Assembly (NCBI GenBank): GCA_963717985.1
Contig: CAVQYC010000002.1
Location: 248,001-312,000 of the forward strand
Length of the DNA stretch: 64,000 nucleotides
Source: BOG-1155 sp963717985
Lineage (GTDB): Bacteria > Desulfobacterota > Syntrophorhabdia > Syntrophorhabdales > WCHB1-27
Direction of reading: 5' to 3'
Position 1 is the first letter of the stretch; each line of letters starts with the position of its first letter. The notes below the pieces were generated by a model that was not told the origin of the DNA, made no database searches, and saw nothing but the letters and a program-made list of their open reading frames with translations. Position numbers and translations under genes: made by a program. Positions 32,556-41,297 of the stretch are shown here, one piece after another.

Positions 32556-33755
32556 GTGATTCTATCGAATAAGATCAAGAAGCTGGTAATGGACCAAGAA
32601 GGATGGACAAGGAAGATGTTTGAGGCCGGAATCCGGATGAAGAAGGACTACGGTGTGGAGAACGTGTATGATTTTTCGCTGGGGAACCCGGAGATAGAGC
32701 CCCCTTTGAGCTTGAAATCCCGGCTTATCGAATTGCTTGACCATCCTGCCCCCGGCATGCATCGCTACATGCCGAACAACGGCTACGAACAGGTGAGAGA
32801 GGAGGTCGCCGGGTATCTGTCCGAGCGGTGCGGCCTTCCGTTCACGGCCCTGCATGTCTTCATGACAGTAGGGTGTGCCGGCGGTCTCAATATCCTTTTT
32901 AAGGCAATGCTCAACAGGGGTGACGAGGTAATCCTGCCGAGCCCGTTTTTCTGGGAGTTCAAGAATTACGTCCAGAACTTCGGGGCTGTCCCGAAAATGG
33001 TCGAGACGAAAGAAGACTTCCAGCTCGATATGGGGAGTATCGAGGCTGCAATCACTGCCAAGACTAAGGCTATACTGATCAATAGTCCCAACAATCCCAC
33101 AGGTGTTGTCTACAGCGAGGAAAGCCTGAAAGAGCTGGCGGAACTCCTCTACAGGGAGAGACGGAAAGGGCGGGATATCTACATAGTTGCAGACGAGGCG
33201 TATAGAAAGCTGGTCTACACCGAGGCGCCCCTCCCCGACCTTTTCGGCCTCTATGACCTTGTTATCGCAGTGACATCGCACTCGAAGGATCTGGCGCTGG
33301 CGGGCGAAAGGATCGGATATGTGGCCATTTCCCCGCATATAGCCGAAACACCACTTCTGGTCTCGGGTCTTATGATCGCGATCCGGGCCCTTGGCTTCGT
33401 GAACGCCCCGGCACTCTTCCAAAGAGTGGTGGGGGAATTCCAGGGGAGTTCGGTCAGCATCGACGACTACCGGCAGAAAAGGGATTTCCTTTATGACACT
33501 CTGATGGAGGCGGGGTTTGAATGTGTGAAGCCGACAGGCGCCTTCTACATGTTCCCGCGGTCGCCGCTCCCCGATGAAATCGAGTTCGTCTTCAAAATGC
33601 AGGAAGAGGAGCGGATCCTCGTTGTCCCTGGACGGGGTTTCGGAAAGAAGGGCTATTTCAGGATCGCCTACTGCGTCCCTATGGAGACGTTAGTGAAGGC
33701 CAGACCGGGGTTCCTGAGAGCGGGGAAACGATATATAGGGGGGGCAGGAAAGTGA
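32556..33755 (+). CDS. PLP-dependent class I/II aminotransferase (first of tandem pair)
   Basis: A 399-residue fold-type I aminotransferase. GGAGG at 32546-32550 and comparison with the paralogue place the start at GTG 32556 (VILSNKIKKL). Motifs: substrate entrance YMPNNGYEQVRE, cofactor loop TVGCAGGLN, INSPNNPTGVVY, IVADEAYRKLVY, and the Schiff-base lysine in SHSKDLALAGERIGY. The predicted upstream Tyr/Phe attenuator suggests that aromatic amino or 2-oxo acids are substrates, although the sequence alone supports only an aspartate/aromatic-type aminotransferase. It overlaps the second gene by four bases. Confidence 0.9.
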   Translation: MILSNKIKKLVMDQEGWTRKMFEAGIRMKKDYGVENVYDFSLGNPEIEPPLSLKSRLIELLDHPAPGMHRYMPNNGYEQVREEVAGYLSERCGLPFTALHVFMTVGCAGGLNILFKAMLNRGDEVILPSPFFWEFKNYVQNFGAVPKMVETKEDFQLDMGSIEAAITAKTKAILINSPNNPTGVVYSEESLKELAELLYRERRKGRDIYIVADEAYRKLVYTEAPLPDLFGLYDLVIAVTSHSKDLALAGERIGYVAISPHIAETPLLVSGLMIAIRALGFVNAPALFQRVVGEFQGSSVSIDDYRQKRDFLYDTLMEAGFECVKPTGAFYMFPRSPLPDEIEFVFKMQEEERILVVPGRGFGKKGYFRIAYCVPMETLVKARPGFLRAGKRYIGGAGK

Positions 33756-34930
33756 TTATATCGAACAAGATTTCAAAGCTGATGGAGAATTCGTCCTGGA
33801 TCAGGGCAATGTTCGAAGAAGGTGAAAGGCTGAAGATGCTCTACGGTCCGGAGAGCCTTTTCGATTTCACCCTCGGAAATCCGATTGAGGAGCCGCCCCA
33901 GGAACTGAAGAAAGAGCTCCATGATATGGTTACGAAGCAGACGCTCGGTATGCACCGCTACATGTCGAACAGCGGATATGGCGACGTGCGCGAACAGATC
34001 GCGGGCTTTCACAGGGAAAAGTCCTGCCTGCCCTTCACGGGGGACCATATCATCATGACCGTGGGCTCCGCGGGTGGGATCAACGTGGTCATGAAGACGC
34101 TGCTCGATCCCGGCGATGAAGTGCTGGTCATGTCGCCGTTCTTTGTTGAGTTTATGTTCTATATAGGGAATCACGGCGGCGTCATGAAGCTGGTGGAGAC
34201 GAAGGAGGATTTCCACCTGGACGTGAAAGCCATTGAAGAGGCCATTACGGAGAAAACCAGGGCGATCCTCATCAACTCGCCCAACAACCCGACAGGCGCG
34301 GTTTATCACGAAGATGAGCTGAAAGAGCTGGCCTCGCTGCTCCTTCGAAAGAGGCAGGAGGGGCATCGCATCTTCCTCATCTCCGATGAGGCATACCGTA
34401 AGCTGATGTATGCCGACACGCCCCTGCCGGATGTCTTCAACCTCTATGACGACGCAGTGGCGGTTTATTCCCACTCGAAGGACCTGGGCCTGGCGGGTGA
34501 GCGCATCGGTTATATCGCCGTGTCGCCCCGGATTGCCGACGAGAGGCCGCTGATCGATGCGATGATCTTTGCCAACAGGATACTCGGCTTCATCAACGCC
34601 CCCGCCCTTATGCAGCGGCTTGTGGGCAAGTTCCAGAAGAACAGCGTGGATGTGTCGGGCTACCGGCGCAAACGGGACGCCATCTACAATATCCTTATAG
34701 AGTCGGGATTTGACGTCGACCTTCCCGCGGGCACCTTCTATATCTTCCCGAAATCGCCCATAGAGGACGATATCGAGTTCATCAGGATATTGCAGCAGCA
34801 GCACATTCTGGCGGTGCCGGGGGTGGGTTTTGGAAGACGTGGGTATTTCAGGCTGGCCTATTGCACCGAGATGAGCGTGATAGAACGGTCCCGGGAAGCA
34901 TTTATGGAAGTAGGTAAATTGTACCGGTAG
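33752..34930 (+). CDS. PLP-dependent class I/II aminotransferase (second of tandem pair)
   Basis: A 392-residue paralogue of the preceding enzyme with the same motif order: FTLGNPIEEPP, YMSNSGYGDVRE, TVGSAGGIN, INSPNNPTGAVY, LISDEAYRKLMY and the PLP lysine in SHSKDLGLAGERIGY. The GTG start overlaps the first stop (GTGA), so the pair is translationally coupled and arose by tandem duplication. Residues at the domain interface differ (ILGFINAPALMQRL versus ALGFVNAPALFQRV), so specificities may have separated. Both lie under the predicted attenuator. Confidence 0.9.
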   Translation: MIISNKISKLMENSSWIRAMFEEGERLKMLYGPESLFDFTLGNPIEEPPQELKKELHDMVTKQTLGMHRYMSNSGYGDVREQIAGFHREKSCLPFTGDHIIMTVGSAGGINVVMKTLLDPGDEVLVMSPFFVEFMFYIGNHGGVMKLVETKEDFHLDVKAIEEAITEKTRAILINSPNNPTGAVYHEDELKELASLLLRKRQEGHRIFLISDEAYRKLMYADTPLPDVFNLYDDAVAVYSHSKDLGLAGERIGYIAVSPRIADERPLIDAMIFANRILGFINAPALMQRLVGKFQKNSVDVSGYRRKRDAIYNILIESGFDVDLPAGTFYIFPKSPIEDDIEFIRILQQQHILAVPGVGFGRRGYFRLAYCTEMSVIERSREAFMEVGKLYR

Positions 34931-34959
34931 ACCGGGCCTTTTGCCGAAGGGCTGGAGGG

Positions 34960-35145
34960 ATGATGACGGACAAAGTGGCGTTTGGGTGCCCTATTTGCGG
35001 CAAAAAGAAAGATTATCCGGTCGACGAGCTGGTCGAAGGCGCGCTCCTCGAATGTCCTTTTTGCACATTGAAGCTGACCCTGCATGGCCACATGCTGCAA
35101 GAGGTGCAGGAGCGGATCAGAAAACTTAAGGGCTGCGACAAGTAA
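34960..35145 (+). CDS. Small zinc-ribbon-like protein
   Basis: A 61-residue protein (or 60, from the adjacent ATG at 34963) with GGAGGG immediately upstream. Two CXXC pairs, CPICGKK and CPFCTLK, about 25 residues apart form a typical zinc ribbon. A helical C-terminus ends in KGCDK. It follows the aminotransferase pair by 29 bases and could be in the same operon. Function unknown. Confidence 0.65.
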   Translation: MMTDKVAFGCPICGKKKDYPVDELVEGALLECPFCTLKLTLHGHMLQEVQERIRKLKGCDK

Positions 35146-35254
35146 CGGGAGCGGATAGCGCGCGGGTCCTTTTGTAACTCGTCATAAGGGATGTCGATAG
35201 CCAAAGGGTCTTCTTTCCGGAAAGCGACCGTTGTTCACTTCCCATCTTAACTGT

Positions 35255-35260
35255 TATAAT
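35255..35260 (+). promoter_or_regulatory. Consensus -10 box abutting a start codon
   Basis: TATAAT lies six bases before ATG 35266 (a weak TTGTTC at 35231-35236 could be the -35). Transcription would begin at or next to the ATG, so the message is probably leaderless. Confidence 0.4.
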
Positions 35261-35265
35261 ATGCG

Positions 35266-35547
35266 ATGATGAAAGCGGACTGGAGCCACATTCAGCTTTT
35301 GGGATGGTACGATCACCGGGGCAGGGCTTATTTGATTCCCTTGCAGGACAGCCGCCCCACGGTGAAGATGGTAATAACCGGGGTCAAAGAAGCCGACATG
35401 CCTCTCCTTGATATGCCCGTGCCGAAGGGGGCGACGCTCCACCCGATCCCGGAGGACAGAAACCCTTACGAATATGCCAAGGAAATGGGTGGATTTTATG
35501 CCGTGGGGTTTTATGTGGAAGAAGGCTTCGAAAGGTCGAGCAAATAA
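35266..35547 (+). CDS. Hypothetical protein
   Basis: A 93-residue protein with no recognisable domain: a beta-rich N-terminal half (HIQLLGWYDHRGRAYLIPLQD), a Pro-rich middle and an aromatic C-terminus (GGFYAVGFYVEEGF). It has its own consensus -10 box next to the start and ends one base before a strong hairpin shared with the convergent bacterioferritin gene. I consider it real because of the codon use and flanking signals. Confidence 0.5.
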   Translation: MMKADWSHIQLLGWYDHRGRAYLIPLQDSRPTVKMVITGVKEADMPLLDMPVPKGATLHPIPEDRNPYEYAKEMGGFYAVGFYVEEGFERSSK

Positions 35548-35548
35548 G

Positions 35549-35611
35549 AGTCAGGAGTCAGGAGTGAAAGAGAGGGCCTTGTTCCCCTCTGATGACTCCT
35601 GACTCCTGACT
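35549..35611. terminator. 17-bp inverted repeat built of tandem GTCAGGA units; bidirectional terminator
   Basis: AGTCAGGAGTCAGGAGT (35549-35565) and its exact complement (35595-35611) frame a 29-base loop between two convergent genes. Each arm contains the direct repeat GTCAGGA twice. The unit looks like a small dispersed repeat as much as a terminator. Confidence 0.7.
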
Positions 35612-35618
35612 TTCGTTA

Positions 35619-36182
35619 TCAGGCGCCCGGCGCGGCCGCAGGAGCAGCGCCCTGCCTTGCGACAAAGCCTTGTGTGTTCAAGCCCGTGCTGGAGGGAGTG
35701 CCCGCGATCTGGGCGAGGTATACCTTACCGAGCATCGAAAGGTGGTCGGTCACGTTGTCGAAGTAATTATAGTGGATCTGCTCTTCGTCGTTGATGGTCT
35801 CGAAGAGCTTTACAGTCGTGCTGTCGCCGTTTTCCCTGGCCACCTGGATGAACTGGTTGTAGGATGTCATCGCTCCATCCTCGAGCTCTCTGTCGAAGGG
35901 AAAGGCAGCTTCCACCGCCTGGCCTTTTTCGACCACTGCCGCCAGATCGCTGGTCGGCTGCCCGCCGAGTTCCTCGATCCTGTCCGCCAGCATCTCTGCA
36001 TGGCGCATCTCGTCGATCGCGATGAGCTTCACTTTCATGGCCATATCGCCGTAATCCATATTGTCCAGGTCGTAGTGCTGGACCATATACTGGTGAATGG
36101 CGTGAAGCTCCATGGACCTTGCGCTGTTCAATGCGTCAATGATCTTCTTTTTCCGCTCTTCCCGTGCGGGATCCTGAACCAT
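35619..36182 (-). CDS. bfr: Bacterioferritin / ferritin-like iron protein
   Basis: A 187-residue four-helix-bundle protein. Di-iron ligands are visible in helices as ELHAIHQY (Glu/His), IDEMRHAEM (Glu/His) and DEEQIHYNYF. The Met in IDEMRHA corresponds to the heme-ligating Met52 of bacterioferritin, so it probably binds heme between subunits. The C-terminal 30 residues are an Ala/Pro/Gly-rich tail, longer than usual (Bfr is about 158). Function would be iron storage and protection against peroxide. Confidence 0.87.
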   Translation of the reverse strand: MVQDPAREERKKKIIDALNSARSMELHAIHQYMVQHYDLDNMDYGDMAMKVKLIAIDEMRHAEMLADRIEELGGQPTSDLAAVVEKGQAVEAAFPFDRELEDGAMTSYNQFIQVARENGDSTTVKLFETINDEEQIHYNYFDNVTDHLSMLGKVYLAQIAGTPSSTGLNTQGFVARQGAAPAAAPGA

Positions 36183-36337
36183 CTTGAATACCTCCTGTGA
36201 GTATCTTAAGGTTTGCCCCTTTCTCCACCGGCGAAAGATGCCTTTTATGTAGTATGATCATAAAAGAAGCGCCGCGCAAGGAAGAAGACCTGTTTCCCCT
36301 TACAGCGGGGGCTTCGTCTGATGCAGGGCATGCCGAT

Positions 36338-39300
36338 TTATAGGTCCGGTGGTATCCACGCGGCAAGGTGCTTGAGATAACTCCACCGCCGGTTTATCGC
36401 GTTCTGCGCCCTGTCCATCAACTTGGCGGCGATCTCGGGGTTGCTCTGCCTCAGGGCCCGGTAACGGTTCTCCTCATATGCATACTCCTTAAAAGTAATG
36501 GAGGGTTCAGGGCTATCGATGATAAGGGGGTTCTTGTCCTCCTTCACCAGGTCAGGGTTGTACCGGAAGAGGGGCCAGTGGCCGCAGGCAACGGCCTTAC
36601 GCATCTCCGCTATGCCTTTGCTCATGTCAAACCCCTGGGCTATGCACGTGGCATAGGCTATCACGAGGGAAGGCCCCTTGTATGCCTGGGCCTCCATCAG
36701 CGCTTGCAGCGTCTGGGCAGGGTTTGCGCCGAAGACGATCTGGGCCACGTAGACATAGCCGTAAGCGGTCATCATCGCGCCCAGGCTCTTCTTAGGCGTC
36801 CTTTTCCCGGCGGCGGCAAATTCAGCGGTTGCGCCAATGGGCGTCGATTTCGACATCTGGCCGCCTGTGTTCGAATAGACTTCCGTATCGAGGACCAGGA
36901 TGTTGATGTCCTCTCTGGAGGCAAGCACATGGTCGAGCCCTCCGTAACCGATATCATAGGCCCAGCCGTCTCCGCCTATGGCCCACACGATCTTCTTCAC
37001 GAGGTAGTCCGCCAGGGTAAGGAGCTGCCTTGCCTCAGGTGATCGGTCGTTCGCGAGGAGTTTTTTCAAGTCCTCTATCCTCCGGCGCTGCTTTGCGATT
37101 CCCTCCCGCGTTGTTTCATCTTTGAGGAGGGCGAGAAAAAGGTCCACGTCCTGCGGGTAGCCTGTGGCCGAGATCTTCTGGAGGAGCCTCTTTGCCTCTG
37201 CGTTGAATTGCTTTACCGTCTGCGCCATGCCGAAGGCGAATTCTGCGTTGTCCTCGAAGAGCGAATTCGACCAGGCAGGACCTCTCCCATCGGGTCCCTT
37301 GGTATAGGGGATCGTCGGCAGGTTGCCGCTGTAAATGGAACTGCAGCCCGTTGCATTCGCGATGAGAAGACGGTCTCCGAAGAGCTGGGTGAGGAGCCTT
37401 ATGTAAGGCGTCTCTCCGCAGCCGGTACAGGCGCTGTGATATTCGAACAGACTGGTCGCGAACTGGCTTCCTTTTACTGTGCGCAAGGTGTAGCGGGAGA
37501 TATCGAGGGGAGGAAGGGCGAGGAAGAAGGCGTAATTCTGCGCTTCCTGATCGCATATGGGTTCGTTGAGAACCATGTTGATCGCTTTGAAGTCGGGTAT
37601 CTTCTCCCCCGAGGCGTCCTTTTTGTGGGCCGGGCACATAGAGACGCATTGCCCGCACCCGGTGCAGTCCTCGGGCGCCACCTGTACGGTGAAGTTGAGT
37701 CCCTTAAGCTCCCTGCCCGTGGCAGCAGTCGATTTGAAGAGGGCCGGAGCGTCTTTCAGGAGGGCCGGGTCGTATGCCTTTATCCTGATCGTCGCATGGG
37801 GACAGACAAACGAACAAAGGCCGCACTGTATGCATATATCGGGCTCCCAGATAGGGATGTGTACCGCGATACTGCGTTTTTCATACTGCGTCGTGCCTGT
37901 CGGCCACGTGCCGTCGACAGGCATGGCCGAGACGGGCAGATGGTTTCCCTGCATCGCCACCATGGGGGCGAGCACGTTCTTGACGAAGGGGGGTGCATCG
38001 GAGACAACGGGGCCGCGCATGGGTTTGCCCGTCAGCCTGTCCGGTATGGGCACCTCGACGATACCCTTGAGCGCAGCGTCAACGGAAGCGTAATTCATAT
38101 TGATGACTTTTTCGCCTTTCTTTTTGTAGGTTTTTGCGATCTGCTCCTTGATCGACCTGATCGCTTCCTCTTTGGGGATGATATCGGATATCACAAAGAA
38201 CGCAGTCTGCATGATCATGTTGATACGGTTGCCCAGCCCCAATTCCTCGGCAAGGGTGACGGCGTCGATAATGAAAAAGCGCATCTTCTTTTCGATGAGA
38301 TGCCGCTGGATTTCAATGGGCAGGGTGTCCCATACTTCTTCCTTCGTATGGGAGGTCGTCAAGAGAAATGTGGCGCCTTCGGCCGCATCTTGCAGCATGT
38401 CACAGGTCTTCAGGAAGGAGGTTTTGTGACAGGCAATAAAATTCGCGGTAGTGAGAAGATAAGGCTTGTCGAGGCGGCTTTCCCCGAAACGGAGGTGGGA
38501 GACGGTCATGGCGCCTGACTTCTTCGAGTCGTAGACGAAGTACCCCTGGGCATAGTTGTCCGTCTCGCCCCCTATGATCTTGATCGTGTTCTTGTTGGCG
38601 CCGACCGTCCCGTCTGCTCCGAGCCCGAAAAACATGCCCCTGAAAACGCCGTCTCCTTCGATGATAAAGGACTCGTCGACGGCCAGGCTCGTGTGGGTGA
38701 CATCATCTGTGATGCCGATGGTAAAGTGGTTCTTCGGGTTTTTCCCGGACAGATTATCAAAGACCGCCTTCGCCATGGCCGGAGTAAAATCCTTGGAGCC
38801 GATGCCGTAGCGGCCGCCGATCACCTTCGGGTAATGCGTGAAGTGCGCCGTGCCGGCCTCCATGGCCTCGCCGATGGCCGTTCTCACGTCCATATAGAGC
38901 GGTTCTCCCGGGGCCCCTGCCTCCTTGGTACGGTCGAGCACCGCGATCGACCGGACGCACCTCGGGAAGGCGTGCACGAAGTCATCGATGGAGAAAGGGC
39001 GAAAGAGGTGCACCACGACCAGCCCCAGTTTTTGCCCTCGGGCGGCACGGGCGTTGAGAAAGTCGATGGTGCTTTTCACAGTCTGGCTGGCCGAGCCCAT
39101 GACCACGATCACGGCTCTCGCATCGGGTGCGCCGAAGTACTCATAAAGTTTGTAGGACCGTCCTGTCTGGCGGGCGAAGCGGTCCATTGCCGCCTGTGTG
39201 ATCTGCGGCACCTTGAGATAGAAGCCATTGACTGCCTCTCTGCCCTGAAAGTAGACATCGGGGTTCTGCGCAGTGCCGCGAATGACCGGGTGGTCCGGCG

Positions 39301-39925
39301 AAAGGCCTCGCCTCCTGTGGGCGAAGACAAGCTCGTTATCGATCATCTCAGCCATGTCGTCACGGGTGAGCTCCTCGATCTTTTGTATCTCATGAGAGGT
39401 CCTGAAGCCGTCGAGGAAGTGGATGAAAGGGACCCGCGATTCAAGCGTGGCTGCCTGGGCAATAAGAGCAAAATCCATTGCCTCCTGTACGCTGGATGAA
39501 GAGAGCATCGCGAAACCCGTCGTCCTGGCTGCCATGACATCGGAATGGTCGCCGAATATACAGAGCGCCTGGACGGCAACCGAGCGGGCCGTCACGTGGA
39601 AGACAGTAGGGATCAGCTCCCCGGCTATCTTGTACATATCCGGTATCATGAGGAGCAGCCCCTGAGAAGCGGTAATGGTGGTAGTGAGGGCGCCCGTGGT
39701 CAGTGAGCCGTGAACGGCCCCCGCCACCCCCGCCTCGGACTGCATCTGGGTTACCTTCGGTATGGACCCCCATATATTTACCTGACCCGCTGCGCTTTTG
39801 GTGTCGCATATCTCGGCAATGGGGGAGGATGGGGTGATGGGAAAGATGGTGATGATCTCATTCGTCGCGTGCACGACGTGGGCGCATGCAGTACAGCCAT
39901 CTACGGTGACGATTCTTCTGCTCAT
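36338..39925 (-). CDS. nifJ: Pyruvate:ferredoxin (flavodoxin) oxidoreductase, single-chain
   Basis: A 1195-residue homodimeric-type PFOR, which converts pyruvate + CoA to acetyl-CoA + CO2 with reduced ferredoxin. Domain order: N-terminal pyrimidine-binding domain I (TVDGCTACAHVVHATNEI, with the conserved catalytic-loop region TASQGLLLMIP), domain II, gamma domain (GADGTVGANKNTIKIIG), EKR, two 4Fe-4S clusters (CIQCGLCSFVCP and CTGCGQCVSMCP, about residues 690-760) and the TPP domain (TGCSSIYSGNLP, GGDGWAYDIGYGGLDHVLA). Length is the family norm (about 1170-1200). It is the main ferredoxin-linked pyruvate enzyme of anaerobes. Monocistronic. Confidence 0.95.
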   Translation of the reverse strand: MSRRIVTVDGCTACAHVVHATNEIITIFPITPSSPIAEICDTKSAAGQVNIWGSIPKVTQMQSEAGVAGAVHGSLTTGALTTTITASQGLLLMIPDMYKIAGELIPTVFHVTARSVAVQALCIFGDHSDVMAARTTGFAMLSSSSVQEAMDFALIAQAATLESRVPFIHFLDGFRTSHEIQKIEELTRDDMAEMIDNELVFAHRRRGLSPDHPVIRGTAQNPDVYFQGREAVNGFYLKVPQITQAAMDRFARQTGRSYKLYEYFGAPDARAVIVVMGSASQTVKSTIDFLNARAARGQKLGLVVVHLFRPFSIDDFVHAFPRCVRSIAVLDRTKEAGAPGEPLYMDVRTAIGEAMEAGTAHFTHYPKVIGGRYGIGSKDFTPAMAKAVFDNLSGKNPKNHFTIGITDDVTHTSLAVDESFIIEGDGVFRGMFFGLGADGTVGANKNTIKIIGGETDNYAQGYFVYDSKKSGAMTVSHLRFGESRLDKPYLLTTANFIACHKTSFLKTCDMLQDAAEGATFLLTTSHTKEEVWDTLPIEIQRHLIEKKMRFFIIDAVTLAEELGLGNRINMIMQTAFFVISDIIPKEEAIRSIKEQIAKTYKKKGEKVINMNYASVDAALKGIVEVPIPDRLTGKPMRGPVVSDAPPFVKNVLAPMVAMQGNHLPVSAMPVDGTWPTGTTQYEKRSIAVHIPIWEPDICIQCGLCSFVCPHATIRIKAYDPALLKDAPALFKSTAATGRELKGLNFTVQVAPEDCTGCGQCVSMCPAHKKDASGEKIPDFKAINMVLNEPICDQEAQNYAFFLALPPLDISRYTLRTVKGSQFATSLFEYHSACTGCGETPYIRLLTQLFGDRLLIANATGCSSIYSGNLPTIPYTKGPDGRGPAWSNSLFEDNAEFAFGMAQTVKQFNAEAKRLLQKISATGYPQDVDLFLALLKDETTREGIAKQRRRIEDLKKLLANDRSPEARQLLTLADYLVKKIVWAIGGDGWAYDIGYGGLDHVLASREDINILVLDTEVYSNTGGQMSKSTPIGATAEFAAAGKRTPKKSLGAMMTAYGYVYVAQIVFGANPAQTLQALMEAQAYKGPSLVIAYATCIAQGFDMSKGIAEMRKAVACGHWPLFRYNPDLVKEDKNPLIIDSPEPSITFKEYAYEENRYRALRQSNPEIAAKLMDRAQNAINRRWSYLKHLAAWIPPDL

Positions 39926-40250
39926 AGGTGCCTCCTCCTCTTTCTGACAAACAGACTCACTGGCGCGACAATGTCAGGTCCTACATAATAACTTAACTGA
40001 AACTTAACTTAAATGCTTGGCGTACGGCTGCCCTTGTCAAATTCCGATCAGGGGCCTGTTTCATTATGCGGAAGCGACTACCGAGGTTTGGTTCTTGTTT
40101 TGTATGACGAAGCCTCTTTATCTGTCGCACTTTACGGGGAGAGGCGATCCTAACCCTTCCTGTCGCAGCAATAATTATAGCTCTTTAAAGTATCTCACAA
40201 AATAAAGTTTTATGTCAAAAGGAAAGTAACGACCGCCGGCCGATATGTGA
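39926..40250. other. Intergenic region upstream of PFOR
   Basis: I see no gene with codon use or ribosome site here. The region holds the PFOR promoter on the minus strand (AT-rich patches near 39985-40010 and 40170-40215 with tandem AACTTAA units at 39990-40010). No RNA gene or long repeat was noticed. Confidence 0.4.
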
Positions 40251-40279
40251 TTGACAGAAGGCCTTTTGATTCATAAATT
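40251..40279 (+). promoter_or_regulatory. Sigma-70 promoter for the 40332 gene
   Basis: TTGACA (40251-40256) and TAAATT (40274-40279) with a 17-base spacer; the predicted start is near 40286, leaving a 45-base leader before ATG 40332. Confidence 0.65.
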
Positions 40280-40331
40280 ACTTATGTCTGTCGTAGATGC
40301 AGCGCTAAAACAAAGAGGAGAGGTGAATACG

Positions 40332-40514
40332 ATGCCATTACTTACAGAGAAGGAAATCAGGGCGTACCACACCAAGAGGCAGGAACTGGTCTGTCCGGTA
40401 TGTGCGAGTGACGAGGAAAAGGCTGATCCCGGAACGAAGCCGGTGGTTGCCGAAGACGTTCTTCATGACACGAGTCCTCTGGAGTGCGTCAGGTGCAAGA
40501 AGAAAATCAAATAG
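40332..40514 (+). CDS. Small zinc-ribbon-like protein
   Basis: A 60-residue protein. GAGGAGAGG and a consensus promoter lie upstream, and the ATG at 40332 is chosen over upstream in-frame starts for that reason. Two cysteine pairs, CPVC and CVRCK, are 30 residues apart, as in rubredoxin/zinc-ribbon folds. The C-terminus is lysine-rich. Function unknown; it shares a terminator hairpin with the convergent erythrin-like gene. Confidence 0.65.
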   Translation: MPLLTEKEIRAYHTKRQELVCPVCASDEEKADPGTKPVVAEDVLHDTSPLECVRCKKKIK

Positions 40515-40608
40515 ATGGCAAAAGCTGCGCGCGGCAATCGGCAACCACCCGTTTGTGTTTGTCAAGCCTCATCGTGAGGCGCCTGGGCATACAACTTTGA
40601 GGGCTTAA

Positions 40609-40639
40609 AGAGGCGCACCCGTGGTGCGGGTGCGCCTCT
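40609..40639. terminator. Bidirectional terminator hairpin
   Basis: AGAGGCGCACCC (40609-40620) and GGGTGCGCCTCT (40628-40639) form a perfect 12-bp stem with a 7-base loop between convergent genes; the right arm overlaps the stop codon of the minus-strand gene. Confidence 0.75.
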
Positions 40640-41123
40640 AGTATTCTTCCAGATGATACCACTCGGCATCCTCCAGCCACTGGTTCGGCCGCGAGACAAA
40701 ATCTATAATCTGTTGCAGGATGAAGTAGTGCTTCTTTTCCTCGCCCGCCACCTGGAGGAAGGTTTCCCGTTCCTTTGGGTCTTCTGTTTGCGTTGCCTTT
40801 TCGAGGTAGAAGTCCTCGGTCATCTTTTCTATGCCTTGCGCCTTTGTGTAAAGATCGATCGCTGGGACGCCGATGTTTTCCAGACCCCCCTCTTCCCTCA
40901 TCTTGACAAAGATATTTTTCACATCCTTCAATATGGTGGTATCGGGTATCTGCCTGGGCTTGAGCTCTTTCATCTTGCTGAAGACGTCATAGTGGATGAC
41001 TTCGGCATCGGCGAGCATCGTGAGTATCGCGGCAAGACCCCTGTGCGTTGAGCGGTTTGCTGCTTCGCGGTAATAGTTTTCGCCGTCTTTTTCCAGTTGC
41101 ATGGCATAGTCGTAGATGTTCAT
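40638..41123 (-). CDS. Erythrin/rubrerythrin-like ferritin-fold protein
   Basis: A 161-residue four-helix protein with the di-iron Glu/His pattern of rubrerythrins: LEKDGENYYREAA, ADAEVIHYDVF, IEKMTEDFYLEKA and GEEKKHYFILQQI. The rubredoxin domain of classical rubrerythrin is missing. Family members reduce peroxide in anaerobes. It ends in an aspartate/tyrosine-rich tail (NQWLEDAEWYHLEEY). Confidence 0.85.
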   Translation of the reverse strand: MNIYDYAMQLEKDGENYYREAANRSTHRGLAAILTMLADAEVIHYDVFSKMKELKPRQIPDTTILKDVKNIFVKMREEGGLENIGVPAIDLYTKAQGIEKMTEDFYLEKATQTEDPKERETFLQVAGEEKKHYFILQQIIDFVSRPNQWLEDAEWYHLEEY

Positions 41124-41282
41124 TTTACCCCCTGTTCTGAATATGCGCTTTTTACAAATCCGTGATTGTGCCCCAACCCCATGTGTCTTTTAAGTATAGT
41201 ACCCGGAACGAGAGGCATCAAGCTTATCCGGTCCAACATTAATGTACGTAGTGAAATATATCGGACTCCCGCTTCGAAGCTT

Positions 41283-41297
41283 TCGGAAATATTCCGA
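41283..41297. promoter_or_regulatory. Palindrome overlapping the -35 of the OYE gene
   Basis: TCGGAA-ATA-TTCCGA (6+3+6 perfect inverted repeat). Its right arm coincides with a candidate -35 element (TTCCGA 41292-41297), 17 bases before TAAGAT (41315-41320). Position fits a repressor operator for the flavin oxidoreductase gene. Confidence 0.45.

Noticed and set aside
37208..38518. Long plus-strand reading frame (436 codons) antisense to PFOR
   Set aside because: It lies fully inside the pyruvate:ferredoxin oxidoreductase gene, has Arg/His/Gly-rich composition typical of antisense GC-rich frames, and shows no domain or ribosome site.
40017..40205. 62-codon plus-strand frame upstream of the zinc-ribbon gene
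   Set aside because: No ribosome site, no domain, and composition unlike neighbouring genes; treated as intergenic.
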